From DATEDA01 sp963789885 (GTDB lineage: Bacteria > Pseudomonadota > Gammaproteobacteria > Burkholderiales > SG8-39), in NCBI GenBank assembly GCA_963789885.1, contig CAWBNB010000003.1, positions 1 through 64,000 of the forward strand: a DNA stretch of 64,000 bases. Reading direction: 5' to 3'. The notes under the pieces are model-generated. The model had not been told where the DNA came from, made no database searches, and saw only the letters and a list, made by a program, of their open reading frames with translations. A program made the translations under genes and the position numbers. Of the stretch, positions 1-8,515 are shown piece after piece (within the stretch, counting starts at the first letter, position 1; each line of letters begins with the position of its first letter).

Positions 1-152
1 CTAAGTCTCTTCGCCCCGACCAAAATCAATCACTTGCGCGCGGGCGGAAATTCTTGACGCGGCGAACGACGAAAGAGCGCTCCCGATGAATCCTGATTCT
101 TTCCAGTAGCGCACCTGCAAAGTGTGCAGGTGCTCGGTGACCACGTCCTGCA

Positions 153-1158
153 TCATCCCCGCGCGGCTGGAGGAGCCCCGGTGCGATCCGGGAAGTTCGT
201 GTCGAGCCGCATCGTGTAGTAATCCCCGTATCGAATCGGTTCGTAGCGCACGGGTCGGGTAGCGCTCGAGAAGCGCGCGAGGCACTCGATCGTCGCATCG
301 AGGTTCGGGTCGAAGAACAGCGCGATCGAGTAGCGATCCACGGACGCCGACCGATTGATCACTCTGTGCCGCGTCGAGCTGAATTCATCGTTCGTCCATC
401 GCGCAAGGATGTCCCCGATGTTGAGGATGAAGCTTCCGGGCACATACGGCGCCGGAATCCAGGAGCCGTCGATGCGCTGCAGTTGCAGACCGCCGACATG
501 ATCCTGCGCGAGGATGGTAAGGAACCCGTAGTCGGTGTGCGGGTGGATGCCGAACAGATCCTCCGCGCGAGCTTCCGGCGCCGGCGGGTAGTGGATCAGC
601 TTCAAGGCTGTCGAAGGAGGGGCGAAGAAACGCGGCGAAGAAGCCCGGCTCTTCACCGACGGCAACCGAGAAGGGCGCCAGCAGCCGCAAAGCCAACTCC
701 CGGACAGCCGTGTCATAGCGAGTGACCACGTCCCGGAACCATGGGTCCGGCGGCCACTGATTGGGTCCATGCAGGGGGTCTCGCTCGAAGCGCGGATCGC
801 TCGCGGGGACTTCATGCCGGAGGAAGAACGACTCGAGCTGGTTCGGATGCCGCGCCGGCGCGAACCGGGCGGACGAGGTCAGCTGCGACGATGCGAACGT
901 CTCATAGCCTCGGTGCCATCTGTTCAGCTTGATCCTTTCCTTCTCATCCATTGGCAACCGATGGACGCGCCGGTTCGCCTCGAACGCTTCCGCCAGCAGA
1001 TCATCCGGGATGGCGTGGTTGATGATGTAGAAGAACCCTATCCCACGGCACGCGTTCCCGATCTGGGTGGCGATTCGCTGGGTCGCCTGCTCACTGGGAT
1101 CGGGTTGAAGCTCCGCGATGTCGATGATCGGGATTCCGAGCTCGGCCGATTCTCTCAC
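153..1158 (-). pseudogene. 2OG-Fe(II) oxygenase (isopenicillin N synthase-like), frameshifted
   Basis: The product would be an isopenicillin-N-synthase-family dioxygenase that uses Fe(II) and 2-oxoglutarate to oxidise a small molecule; the substrate cannot be told. The N-terminal half begins MRESAELGIPIIDIAEL, the typical start of the family, and reads to about base 620. The C-terminal half continues in another frame and carries the iron ligands HTD and the later His of STRHRV, followed by the 2OG-binding RYS (RxS) motif. The frames join around 600-620, where CTTGAAG appears in place of the CTGAAG expected for a LKLIHYPP-type segment, so one extra T would explain the break. Total length of about 330 residues is normal. 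It could be a real pseudogene or a sequencing error. Bases 1-152 beyond its stop show no gene. Confidence 0.75.
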
Positions 1159-1295
1159 TGGCTCTTCTCGTTTCCTCGAGTGGATACGGACGGCGGAGGC
1201 GTGTGGCCCGCGCCTTCAGCTACCGAAAAGGGTTCCTGACGGTGAGTTGTACGTCCCGAACAGACCGAAACAGGCGACTAACTTGACCTTCATCT

Positions 1296-3389
1296 TCATT
1301 TGGATTTCTCCTTGGCCACGATGACGCAGTCGAGGGCGAGGCAGCCCTTGCACTCTTCGAACACGGCGAAGGGATTGATCTCGACTTCCTGGAGCTCGCC
1401 AGCGAAGTCGGCGATGAATCGCGACAGGGCGGCTATGCCTTTGGCCGCGGCCTTGCGGTCGGCGGGCGGGCCGCCGCGCCAGCCGTCCAGCACGCGGCTG
1501 ATGCGGGTGGACGCGAGCGCGGCGAGGGCTTCGTCCTCGCCGATCGGCGCGATTCGCACGGCGACGTCCTTGTAGAGCTCGACGTTGATGCCGCCCGCGC
1601 CGACCACGATCAGCGGGCCGAAGTCGGGATCGACGCGCGCGCCGACGAGGATCTCGGCGACCGGGGACATCATTTTCATGACAAGGTAGCCCGGCGCGGA
1701 CATCTGCTGCGCGGCCTGGCGCACTGCGTCGGCCGAGCCGAGCCGGAGCTTGACCATCCCCGCGTCCGACTTGTGGATCATGCCGGGGACCATGCCCTTC
1801 AGCACCACGGGAAGGCCGATCGCCTCCGCGGCCTTGGCGGCCTCGTCGGCCGTGGCAACGTACTGCTCCTTCGGCCCGGCGATGCCGTAGCTCTCGAGGA
1901 TCTGCCGCGCCTCGTGCTCCGCCGGCATCCGGCCCACCGTCAGGAAGGGCCGGAGTTTCTTTTCCGCGGCTTCCTTTTCCTTCTTGTTCGTGGTGATGGG
2001 CGAAGCCTTGGCACGCGTCGACCACTGCGCATAGCGGCCGATGGCGGCCAGGCCCTCGCGGGTGCCGCGCAGGTAGGGCGTGCCGGTGTCGCGCGCCACG
2101 CGCGCGAGCTCGGGATGCGGCTCGTCGGAGAGGTTGGTGACGGCTACCAGAGGCTTGCCGGCGGCCTCGGCGCCGCGCGCCACGGCGGCGAGCAGCGTGG
2201 CGTAGCGCCCGGCCTGCTGCGCGCCCAGGCCGGTGGGCGCGTCCTGCACCAGCACCAGCGCGCCGACTTCGGCCAGCTCGCCCATGGCCTTGGCGCAGCC
2301 CTCGGCCACCTTGGCGTCGTACAGGCCCGCCCAGGTGAGGTCGAGCGGATTGTTGAGGTGCGAGAACTCGGGCATCAGCGGCTTGATCTTGGCCTCGGCT
2401 TCGGCCAGCGGCGCGAAGGCGATGCCGTTCTCCTCGGCGGCGTCCAGCGCGAGCGCGATCTCACCGCCGGAGAGGGAGAGCGCGCCGATCTTGCGCGCGG
2501 TGGGCCGCGTCCGGATCTGGGTCACCAGCACCGCGGTCTCCAACAGCTCATCCAGCGTGAACACCTGGATGGCGCCGCTCGCGGCGAGCGCGGCGTCGCA
2601 GGCCTCGACGCTGCCCGCCACCGCGCCGGTATGCGCCATCACGGCGAGGCGCCCGCGCTCGGAGCGGCCGCTCTTGAGGACGATGACCGGCTTTCCCGCC
2701 TCGGCGGCCTTCTTCGCCATGGCCATGAACTTCTGCGGCTTCCTGATCTGCTCGGCGAACACGATGACCGTCTTCACCGCCGGGTCGTCGATCAGCGCCT
2801 CCAGGTAGTCGGCGGTCGCGGTGACCGCCTCATTGCCGGAGGTGATCATGTGCGACAGGCCCAGGCCGCGCGCGGAGTTGAGTAGCGCAATGCCGATGGA
2901 GCCGCTTTGCACCACCGCCGCGATGCCGCCCCGCTTTACCGCGTCGGGCAGCGAGGTGCCGAAGAGCGCTGTTTTCCCCGCGAAATTGAGCAGGCCCAGG
3001 CAGTTCGGCCCGCATACGGCGATGCCGGCACCTTGAGCGAAGGCGGCCAGTTCGTTCTGCAGCTCGAGGCCCGCCTCGCCCGCGTCGCCGAAGCCCGAGG
3101 AGAGGATCGCCATGCCGCCGGCGCGCTTCGCCGCCGCCTGCTTCGCCACCTCCAGCACGCTCTCCGCCTTCACCGCGACGAACACCGCGTCGACCTCGCC
3201 GTCGATCGCGGCGAGGCTCGGATGGCACTTCTGCCCGAGGAGCTCGGGCTTGGACGGGTTGACGAGGTGGACCTCGCCCGCGAAGCCCACGTGCTCCAGC
3301 GCCCTCCAGGCGTTGAAGCCCGGGCCGATCTTGTCGGAGGCGCCGACGATGGCGATGGAGCGGGGGTTGAGGAGCTTTTCGATGGACAT
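1296..3389 (-). CDS. Acetate--CoA ligase family protein (NDP-forming acyl-CoA synthetase)
   Basis: This 697-residue protein has the fused layout of NDP-forming acyl-CoA synthetases: a CoA-binding Rossmann domain at the N-terminus (RSIAIVGASDKIGPGFNAW), a succinyl-CoA-ligase-like middle part, and an ATP-grasp domain at the C-terminus (from about residue 470). The phospho-histidine region MAHTGAVAGS is present. It should couple acyl-CoA formation or cleavage to NTP in carboxylic acid catabolism. The start at MSIEKLL fits the family; an in-frame extension of 57 codons upstream is low-complexity and unlikely. It lies 109 bp downstream of a crotonase gene and a Bug receptor on the same strand, which suggests uptake and CoA activation of an organic acid. 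The exact substrate is unknown. Confidence 0.88.
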   Translation of the reverse strand: MSIEKLLNPRSIAIVGASDKIGPGFNAWRALEHVGFAGEVHLVNPSKPELLGQKCHPSLAAIDGEVDAVFVAVKAESVLEVAKQAAAKRAGGMAILSSGFGDAGEAGLELQNELAAFAQGAGIAVCGPNCLGLLNFAGKTALFGTSLPDAVKRGGIAAVVQSGSIGIALLNSARGLGLSHMITSGNEAVTATADYLEALIDDPAVKTVIVFAEQIRKPQKFMAMAKKAAEAGKPVIVLKSGRSERGRLAVMAHTGAVAGSVEACDAALAASGAIQVFTLDELLETAVLVTQIRTRPTARKIGALSLSGGEIALALDAAEENGIAFAPLAEAEAKIKPLMPEFSHLNNPLDLTWAGLYDAKVAEGCAKAMGELAEVGALVLVQDAPTGLGAQQAGRYATLLAAVARGAEAAGKPLVAVTNLSDEPHPELARVARDTGTPYLRGTREGLAAIGRYAQWSTRAKASPITTNKKEKEAAEKKLRPFLTVGRMPAEHEARQILESYGIAGPKEQYVATADEAAKAAEAIGLPVVLKGMVPGMIHKSDAGMVKLRLGSADAVRQAAQQMSAPGYLVMKMMSPVAEILVGARVDPDFGPLIVVGAGGINVELYKDVAVRIAPIGEDEALAALASTRISRVLDGWRGGPPADRKAAAKGIAALSRFIADFAGELQEVEINPFAVFEECKGCLALDCVIVAKEKSK

Positions 3390-3467
3390 CTTCAATACGT
3401 CGTCCCCGAGGGTCCTATCGGGGACCCGGGTTTTGTGTTTTTGATCGGCAAAACCAAGAACAACCCG

Positions 3468-3487
3468 GGCCCCGCTTTCACGGGGGC
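3468..3487 (-). terminator. Possible terminator after the crotonase gene
   Basis: Just past the crotonase stop, GCCCC and GGGGC pair across an 8-9 base loop, followed on the minus strand by a T-rich run (TTGTTCTTGGTTTT). It could attenuate read-through into the synthetase gene. The stem is short, so this is tentative. Confidence 0.3.
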
Positions 3488-3498
3488 GACGGCTGTTG

Positions 3499-4281
3499 TT
3501 ACTTGCTCGCGAACTTCGGCTCGCGCTTCTCCGCGAAGGCCGCCGGCCCCTCGTGCGCATCCGGATGGGCGAACATCATTTCGCACAGTTCGACTTCGAG
3601 CTTCACCATGTCGTCCCAGCTGCGGCGCAGGTTGCCGGCGACGGCCTGGCGGGTGGCGCGGATGGCGGTGGGCGAGGCCTTGCAGATGCGCCTGGCGATC
3701 GCGATGCACTCGTCCATCAGCTTGTCGCGCGGCACGATCCTGGTGATGAGGCCCATCTCGTAGGCGTCCTTGACGCCGAAGTTCTCACCGATGAGCAGGA
3801 TGTCGAGCGCCTTGTTGCGCCCGACGTAGCGCGGCAGGCGCGTGAGGCCCATGCCCCAGGAGGGCAGGATGCCGAGGTAGGCGTCGCCCGCGCGGAACAC
3901 CGAGTTCTCGGCGGCGACGCGGATATCGCAGACCCAGCCCAGCGCGGTGCCGCCGCCGATGCAATAGCCGTGGATCGCGGCGATCACCGGCAGCTTGCCG
4001 TTCTCGACGCGGTTGAGGGTCTCGCGGCCCAAGGTGCGGAAGGCGCGCGCCGTTTCCGGGTCGCCGAAGTCCTTCTCCTCGCGCATGTCGCCGCCGGCGC
4101 AGAAGGCCTTGGGGCCTTCGCCTGCGAGAATGACCGCGCGCGCGTCGTCTTCCTTCTCAGCGCGGTCGAAGGCGGCGTTCAGCGCCTTGAGCACCTTGGT
4201 GGACACCGCGTTGACCGGCGGATTGTTCAGCGTGATGGTGACAATCTGGCCGTTCTTCTCGTACTTGACGAGCTCGGACAC
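3499..4281 (-). CDS. Enoyl-CoA hydratase/isomerase family protein (crotonase fold)
   Basis: The 260-residue length and sequence fit the crotonase superfamily. The CoA/oxyanion segments FCAGGDM (about residue 60) and HGYCIGGGTALG (about 105) are clear. The two glutamates used for water addition in classical enoyl-CoA hydratase are not conserved: the first position reads GGGTAL and the second RAGDAYLG, giving Ala and Asp. It may therefore be an isomerase, hydrolase, dehydratase or other crotonase-type enzyme rather than a hydratase. The gene starts 10 bp after the end of the Bug receptor gene and precedes the acyl-CoA synthetase, so the three are probably co-transcribed. The MSELVKYEKNG start is a good match to family N-termini. 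Confidence 0.85.
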   Translation of the reverse strand: MSELVKYEKNGQIVTITLNNPPVNAVSTKVLKALNAAFDRAEKEDDARAVILAGEGPKAFCAGGDMREEKDFGDPETARAFRTLGRETLNRVENGKLPVIAAIHGYCIGGGTALGWVCDIRVAAENSVFRAGDAYLGILPSWGMGLTRLPRYVGRNKALDILLIGENFGVKDAYEMGLITRIVPRDKLMDECIAIARRICKASPTAIRATRQAVAGNLRRSWDDMVKLEVELCEMMFAHPDAHEGPAAFAEKREPKFASK

Positions 4282-4291
4282 GGGCGTTCCT

Positions 4292-5257
4292 TCAATCCAG
4301 CTTGATGTTGGCGTTGCGGATCACGGTGCCCCAGAGCTCGGCCTCGGCCTTCATGCGCGCGGCCATCGTCTCCACCGTGCCGCCGGTCGGCACGAAGCCC
4401 TGCCCCAGCAGCTTGTCGCGCATTTCCGTGGTGTTGAGGATGTCGTTGATGCTGCGGTTGAGCTGCGCGACCACCGCGTCGGGCGTGGCCGCGGGCGCCA
4501 TGAGGAAGATCCAGGTGGCGAGGTTCACGTCGGGCAGACCGGCTTCCTTGAAGGTCGGTACGTCGGGCGCGTGCGGGTGGCGCGAATGCGAGGCGACGCC
4601 CAGCAGGCGCACCCGGCCTTGCTGCACCATCGGCTGCACCGCGCCCAGGTTCTCCATGGCGAAGTCCACCTGGCCCCCGGCCAGCGCCACCACCTCCGGG
4701 CCCGAGCCCTTGAAGGGGATGTGCACGGCCTGCACGCCGGTATTGGCCATGAACCATTCGGCGCTCATGTGCAGCGTGGTGCCGGGGCCGGCCGAGCCGA
4801 AGTTGAGGTTGGGGGTCCTCTTCGCCACCTCGACGAATTCCTGCAGCGTCTTTGCGGTGTGCTTTTGCGTGCTGACCGAGAGGAAGATCGGCAGGTCGGC
4901 CAGGCTCACCACCGGACGCAGCTGCTTCGCGGCGTCGTAGGGCAGCTTGCTGCCGAAGAGCGCGGGGCCGTTGATGAGCGAGGTGGTGCCCACCAGGAGG
5001 GTATGGCCGTCGGGCGCGGCGTCGACCACGTACTTGTTGCCGATCTGCGCCGAGGCCCCGGGCTTGTTTTCCACCACCACGTTTTGCTTCAGCGGCTCGC
5101 GCAGCTTCTCGGCGACAAAGCGCGCCACGATGTCGGTGCCGCCGCCCGGTGGGAAAGGCACCACCAGCACGACGGGCTTGGAGGGATAGGCCTGCGCGAA
5201 GGCGAGCGATGCGGCAAGCGCGCCGAGCGCGACGGCCGCAAGGTGGACAAGACGCAT
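4292..5257 (-). CDS. Bug/TctC family tripartite tricarboxylate receptor (periplasmic)
   Basis: A 321-residue periplasmic solute-binding protein of the Bug family, abundant in Burkholderiales. The N-terminus (MRLVHLAAVALGALAASLAFA) is a Sec signal peptide with cleavage expected after AFA. The mature protein opens with the family hallmark YPSKPVVLVVPFPPGGGTD, and later carries GSAGPGTTLHMSAEWF near the ligand pocket. It binds a carboxylate or related small molecule for a TctAB-type permease, but no TctA or TctB gene is visible here. An in-frame upstream extension of 59 codons was rejected because it would bury the signal peptide. It is the first intact gene of the catabolic operon and lies downstream of an SDR fragment. 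Confidence 0.9.
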   Translation of the reverse strand: MRLVHLAAVALGALAASLAFAQAYPSKPVVLVVPFPPGGGTDIVARFVAEKLREPLKQNVVVENKPGASAQIGNKYVVDAAPDGHTLLVGTTSLINGPALFGSKLPYDAAKQLRPVVSLADLPIFLSVSTQKHTAKTLQEFVEVAKRTPNLNFGSAGPGTTLHMSAEWFMANTGVQAVHIPFKGSGPEVVALAGGQVDFAMENLGAVQPMVQQGRVRLLGVASHSRHPHAPDVPTFKEAGLPDVNLATWIFLMAPAATPDAVVAQLNRSINDILNTTEMRDKLLGQGFVPTGGTVETMAARMKAEAELWGTVIRNANIKLD

Positions 5258-5499
5258 GGGTCGGCTCCAGTCAGGGAAATGAAAGCGGAATATAGCGCCG
5301 CGCCACCGCGCCCCGGGGAATATTTCGGTCGGCTTGGCGCCCCTAGCAGGTGCGCCGCCCCTTGCAGCGGAAGCACAGGCGTCGGCTGCGCCCGTCGGCT
5401 GCGTTGCGTGAGTCGCACTTGTCGCTGGATGCACCGGCCGACGCGCGCAACGAGTGGAAGCGTTGCCTCTTCTTCTCGACGGTCTGACTACTGCGTCAG

Positions 5500-5586
5500 C
5501 TATCCGCCATCGAGCGGGAGCACGACCCCGGTGACATAGCTGGCGAGGTCCGAGACGAGGAAGAGCGTCGGGCCGATCAGTTCCTC
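5500..5586 (-). pseudogene. C-terminal remnant of a short-chain dehydrogenase (SDR)
   Basis: About 28 codons on the minus strand read EELIGPTLFLVSDLASY followed by VTGVVLPLDGG and a stop. This is the standard C-terminal end of FabG-like SDR enzymes. Upstream of base 5586 the similarity stops abruptly (the frame turns to PAPSCQS-like sequence), so about 220 residues are missing. It would have been the first gene of the operon with the Bug receptor, crotonase and acyl-CoA synthetase. The loss marks a deletion, rearrangement or assembly junction near 5590. Confidence 0.7.
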
Positions 5587-5643
5587 AGACTGACATGAGG
5601 GCGCGGGTAACGGGCTGCGCAGCGCGGACGAACGTTCCAGCCT

Positions 5644-6516
5644 TCAGGGGTTTTCTGTGAGCCGCTCATCCCACTGCGGAACCTTCGCCGCGATCGACTC
5701 CTGCCATGACGCCATGACCGGAGCCATCGCATCGCCGGCGAGCGGCGCACAGAAGAGCAGGCCCTGCGCCTCGTCGCACCGCCGGGCAAGCAGGAAATCC
5801 AGCTCCGCAGGCAGCTCGACGCCTTCCGCGACGACGCGTATCTCCAGGGAGTGGGCAAGCGCGATGATCGCCTGTGCCATCACCGAGTCGACTCTCTCCG
5901 TTGCCGCGCGGTGAACGAGGGAACGGTCAAGCTTGAGGCAGTCGACAGGGAGCCGCCACAGGTAGCTCAAGTCGGGGTAATTGACGCCGAAATCGTCCAC
6001 GGCGATCGTGACACCGATGGCCTTCAGGTCGCTGAGTACGCGGATCGCTCGATCCTCGTCTGCCGCAAGCACCGATTCGCGGATCTCGAGCTCCAGACGC
6101 TCCGGCGCGAGGGCGGTGGTGCGAAGCGTCGTCGCGACCGTCCGGACCAGCGCGTTCCCGCGAAACTGCTGGGCGGATACCTTGACCGCAGCCCGGAGCG
6201 AGGGCAGGCCGGCGCGGTCCCATTCCCTCACCTGACGGCAGGCCCGGGCAAGCGCGAACTCGCCGAGCGGGTGTATGAGATTAGTCTCCTCCGCGACGGG
6301 GATGAAGGACGTGGCCGGGATCCAGCCATGGTCCTTGTGCTGCCAGCGTGCGAAAGCTTCCACCCCGACGATGCGCCGCGTAGCAAGCGCGACTTGCGGC
6401 TGGAAGTGAATCTCGAGCTCGGTCCTCGCGAGCGCGAGCCGCAACGGGGTTTCGAGCTCCAACCCCGCTGCAGCCCCGATCGGTGAGGCGTTGCTATCGG
6501 TATCAGCCGTTTCCAA
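5644..6516 (-). CDS. EAL-domain protein (c-di-GMP phosphodiesterase fold), probably degenerate
   Basis: A 290-residue stand-alone EAL domain without GGDEF, PAS or membrane segments. The family signatures are in order: VEAFARW in place of xEALxRW (about residue 51), LELEIRES (about 140), DDFGVNYPDLSYL (about 173), LKLDRSL and VVAEGVEL (about 230), and AQGLLF near the end. The metal-ligand asparagine of the usual VNVSARQF segment is lysine here (VKVSAQQF). Active EAL enzymes need that Asn for Mg2+ coordination, so this may be a c-di-GMP-binding or inactive regulator rather than a phosphodiesterase. It is 107 bp downstream of the EamA transporter on the same strand and may share its transcript. 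Confidence 0.85.
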   Translation of the reverse strand: METADTDSNASPIGAAAGLELETPLRLALARTELEIHFQPQVALATRRIVGVEAFARWQHKDHGWIPATSFIPVAEETNLIHPLGEFALARACRQVREWDRAGLPSLRAAVKVSAQQFRGNALVRTVATTLRTTALAPERLELEIRESVLAADEDRAIRVLSDLKAIGVTIAVDDFGVNYPDLSYLWRLPVDCLKLDRSLVHRAATERVDSVMAQAIIALAHSLEIRVVAEGVELPAELDFLLARRCDEAQGLLFCAPLAGDAMAPVMASWQESIAAKVPQWDERLTENP

Positions 6517-6623
6517 GGGGATGGCGCGGGTAGGGCGTCGGGGGCCGATCGACGCGTCGCCCCCGGTTCATCGCTACCAGGAGACGAAGGGGAAGGCGGA
6601 GTCCACGCGGAAGCACGGCGCGG

Positions 6624-7589
6624 TCACTGTTGGCTTCGGCTGGGACACGAGCCAGGGCCACGGTCCAGGCGCCCGACGGGCCGGTGCGGGTTCACCGTCG
6701 GCTGCCGACCAAGCGACCATGCACCTACCGCGAGGAGGGCAAGTGCAGCCCAGTCCGCGAGCGGCGGCCATTCGCCCAGGACGGGCATGGCGATGATCGC
6801 GGTCAGCGCTGGGACGGTCGCGAGGAACGCACCCATCCTGAGGGCGCCCAAGACCTCGACCGCGCGGTTCAACGCGATGAACGATACGACGCCGACGAGG
6901 ACGCCCTGGTAGACCCCCTGGGCGATCAGCTCGGAAGAGGTTGCTCGGGCGAATGCCGTCTCGCCAGCGACCAAATACCAGGGCAGGAAACCCACGGCGC
7001 AATAGAGCGCTACAAAGGCGGCGGCGGTAGTCGGACTAAGGCCGTAGCGGCGCATCTGCAAGAGATATCCCGCACCCAGCAACGACGCCACCAGGAACAA
7101 TGCATCTCCCTGCAGCTGCCTCGGGTCGAGGGCGCCAGCGCTGCCCGCTACGAGAATGGCCGCACCGCCAGCGGCAAGGGCGAACCCGCGGGCCGAGGCG
7201 CCCTGTACTCGATGACCAAGGAGTACGGCGCCGAGAATGACGACCGCCGCGGGGATCATCCCCTGGACGAGCGCTGACGCGTGCCGCGCCGGCGCTAGCT
7301 GGAGGCCGATCATCACAAGCGCCGCGAGCATGCCCTGGCAGAGTGCGGGGCCGATCCCCTTCAACCACGCGTCGCCAGAGGCCACGCTGACCCGCCACAC
7401 GAGATACGGCGCGAGAATCGCCGCGCTGACTCCGAACCTCAGCGCGAAGAGATCCGCCGGGGAAAGCGTCTGGGTGACGCTCAGGCGGGTCACCACCGGA
7501 TACACCGCCCAGATGAACACGACCAGGAGCGCACACAGGACCCCCTGCCATACGTGCGCATCGGGTCGGGCAGGGACTGCGCTTGTCAT
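6624..7589 (-). CDS. EamA/DMT family transporter (RhaT-like exporter)
   Basis: A 321-residue inner-membrane protein with about ten hydrophobic segments, starting LLVVFIWAVYPVVTRLSV, the classic EamA opening. Two five-helix repeats are visible; the second includes the ALNRAVEVLGALRMGAF segment with the conserved helix after it. DMT exporters move amino acids, metabolites or drugs outward. The start codon lies 18 bp past the stop of the DUF6065-like gene, so the two are almost certainly in one operon with the repeat-containing small protein further upstream. This placement suggests that it exports the product of that locus. The last 30 residues are hydrophilic and may extend past the domain. 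Confidence 0.85.
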   Translation of the reverse strand: MTSAVPARPDAHVWQGVLCALLVVFIWAVYPVVTRLSVTQTLSPADLFALRFGVSAAILAPYLVWRVSVASGDAWLKGIGPALCQGMLAALVMIGLQLAPARHASALVQGMIPAAVVILGAVLLGHRVQGASARGFALAAGGAAILVAGSAGALDPRQLQGDALFLVASLLGAGYLLQMRRYGLSPTTAAAFVALYCAVGFLPWYLVAGETAFARATSSELIAQGVYQGVLVGVVSFIALNRAVEVLGALRMGAFLATVPALTAIIAMPVLGEWPPLADWAALALLAVGAWSLGRQPTVNPHRPVGRLDRGPGSCPSRSQQ

Positions 7590-7607
7590 TGCGTCAGCGG
7601 GTTTGGA

Positions 7608-8426
7608 TCACGAGCTTCGCGTACTGGTCGCCCTGCCGCGGGGAAGTTCCCGTTCCCGTTTTCTCGCGGAAACGGCGTATGCGCCCGGTCTGCGGTTCCG
7701 GTCAAGGTTGGGAGTGACGACGGTCGTCCGATAGCGCTCCCAGTCCGATGGACTGAAGTCGGTGAGGGCCTCGACGAACGCGCTGTTCCCGAGAACGTCC
7801 TCGGAGTACATGCTGCGGTGAATCGGTTGCACCTGCAGGAGAGGCAGCTCCCGGCGGAAGGTGATCGGGTACTCGGTCCGCGTCAGCCGGACGTTCGTGA
7901 AGAGCGGGCCGAACCAGCGGTCGCTCTCGACGATCCCCTCGAAGAGCTCGAACGACTGGCTGCGCGGCAGATTGGCGGGCGGCCGAACGAGCAGGCTCCA
8001 CCCGTCCTGGGTCGTGGCGACGTATCCGGTCCAGATCTGCACGACTCCCGGCTCCGGTAGCGCGCTGAGGAACGGCGGCGAGAAACCTCGCAGCTCGGCG
8101 GGGGCGACCTCGTCGAAGTAGTCGGCGAATCCGGGAAACTGGGCCGAGCTGAGCGGAAACCAGGCGTCCGCCCCTTCGTAGGTCCAAACGACATCCGTGC
8201 CGTCCCATTGAACGGTGAAGTCGAGAGGCGGAAACAGGTACCACCCGAACGCGGACGCCGTGGCGACCGCCTCGCAGTACCGGAACGCCCGTGTAGGCAA
8301 GGTGCCCATTGCCGACCGGTCCGCGCGCACCGGCTCGCGGACTTCAGGAATGACCCGGTGGAAGGTAACGACGCCCTTGTGCTCGTCGCGATCTGGAGCG
8401 GGGCGAACGGTGAGGTTCGGTGTCAT
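7608..8426 (-). CDS. DUF6065-like protein
   Basis: A 272-residue soluble protein that I assign to the DUF6065 family from remembered family features: an opening VTFHRVIPE, then ADRSAMGTLPTRAFRYCEAV and ASAFGWYLFPPLDF. The middle holds IWTGYVATTQDGWSLLVRPP and the end MYSEDVLGNSAF. No signal peptide, membrane segment or catalytic motif I can name is present, and no function is known to me. The start at MTPNLTVRP is chosen because the in-frame sequence upstream is low-complexity and runs over the neighbouring repeat gene. It lies 89 bp downstream of the repeat protein gene and 18 bp upstream of an EamA exporter. An enzyme acting on the repeat protein is one hypothesis. Confidence 0.7.
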   Translation of the reverse strand: MTPNLTVRPAPDRDEHKGVVTFHRVIPEVREPVRADRSAMGTLPTRAFRYCEAVATASAFGWYLFPPLDFTVQWDGTDVVWTYEGADAWFPLSSAQFPGFADYFDEVAPAELRGFSPPFLSALPEPGVVQIWTGYVATTQDGWSLLVRPPANLPRSQSFELFEGIVESDRWFGPLFTNVRLTRTEYPITFRRELPLLQVQPIHRSMYSEDVLGNSAFVEALTDFSPSDWERYRTTVVTPNLDRNRRPGAYAVSARKRERELPRGRATSTRSS

Positions 8427-8515
8427 GGGGATCGCTTGAACGTTCGGTGGAGGTGCCGTACGGTCACATGGCGGTGGGGCGGGCGTGCTCGCCTGCCCCA
8501 TCGCGGTGCCCAACG

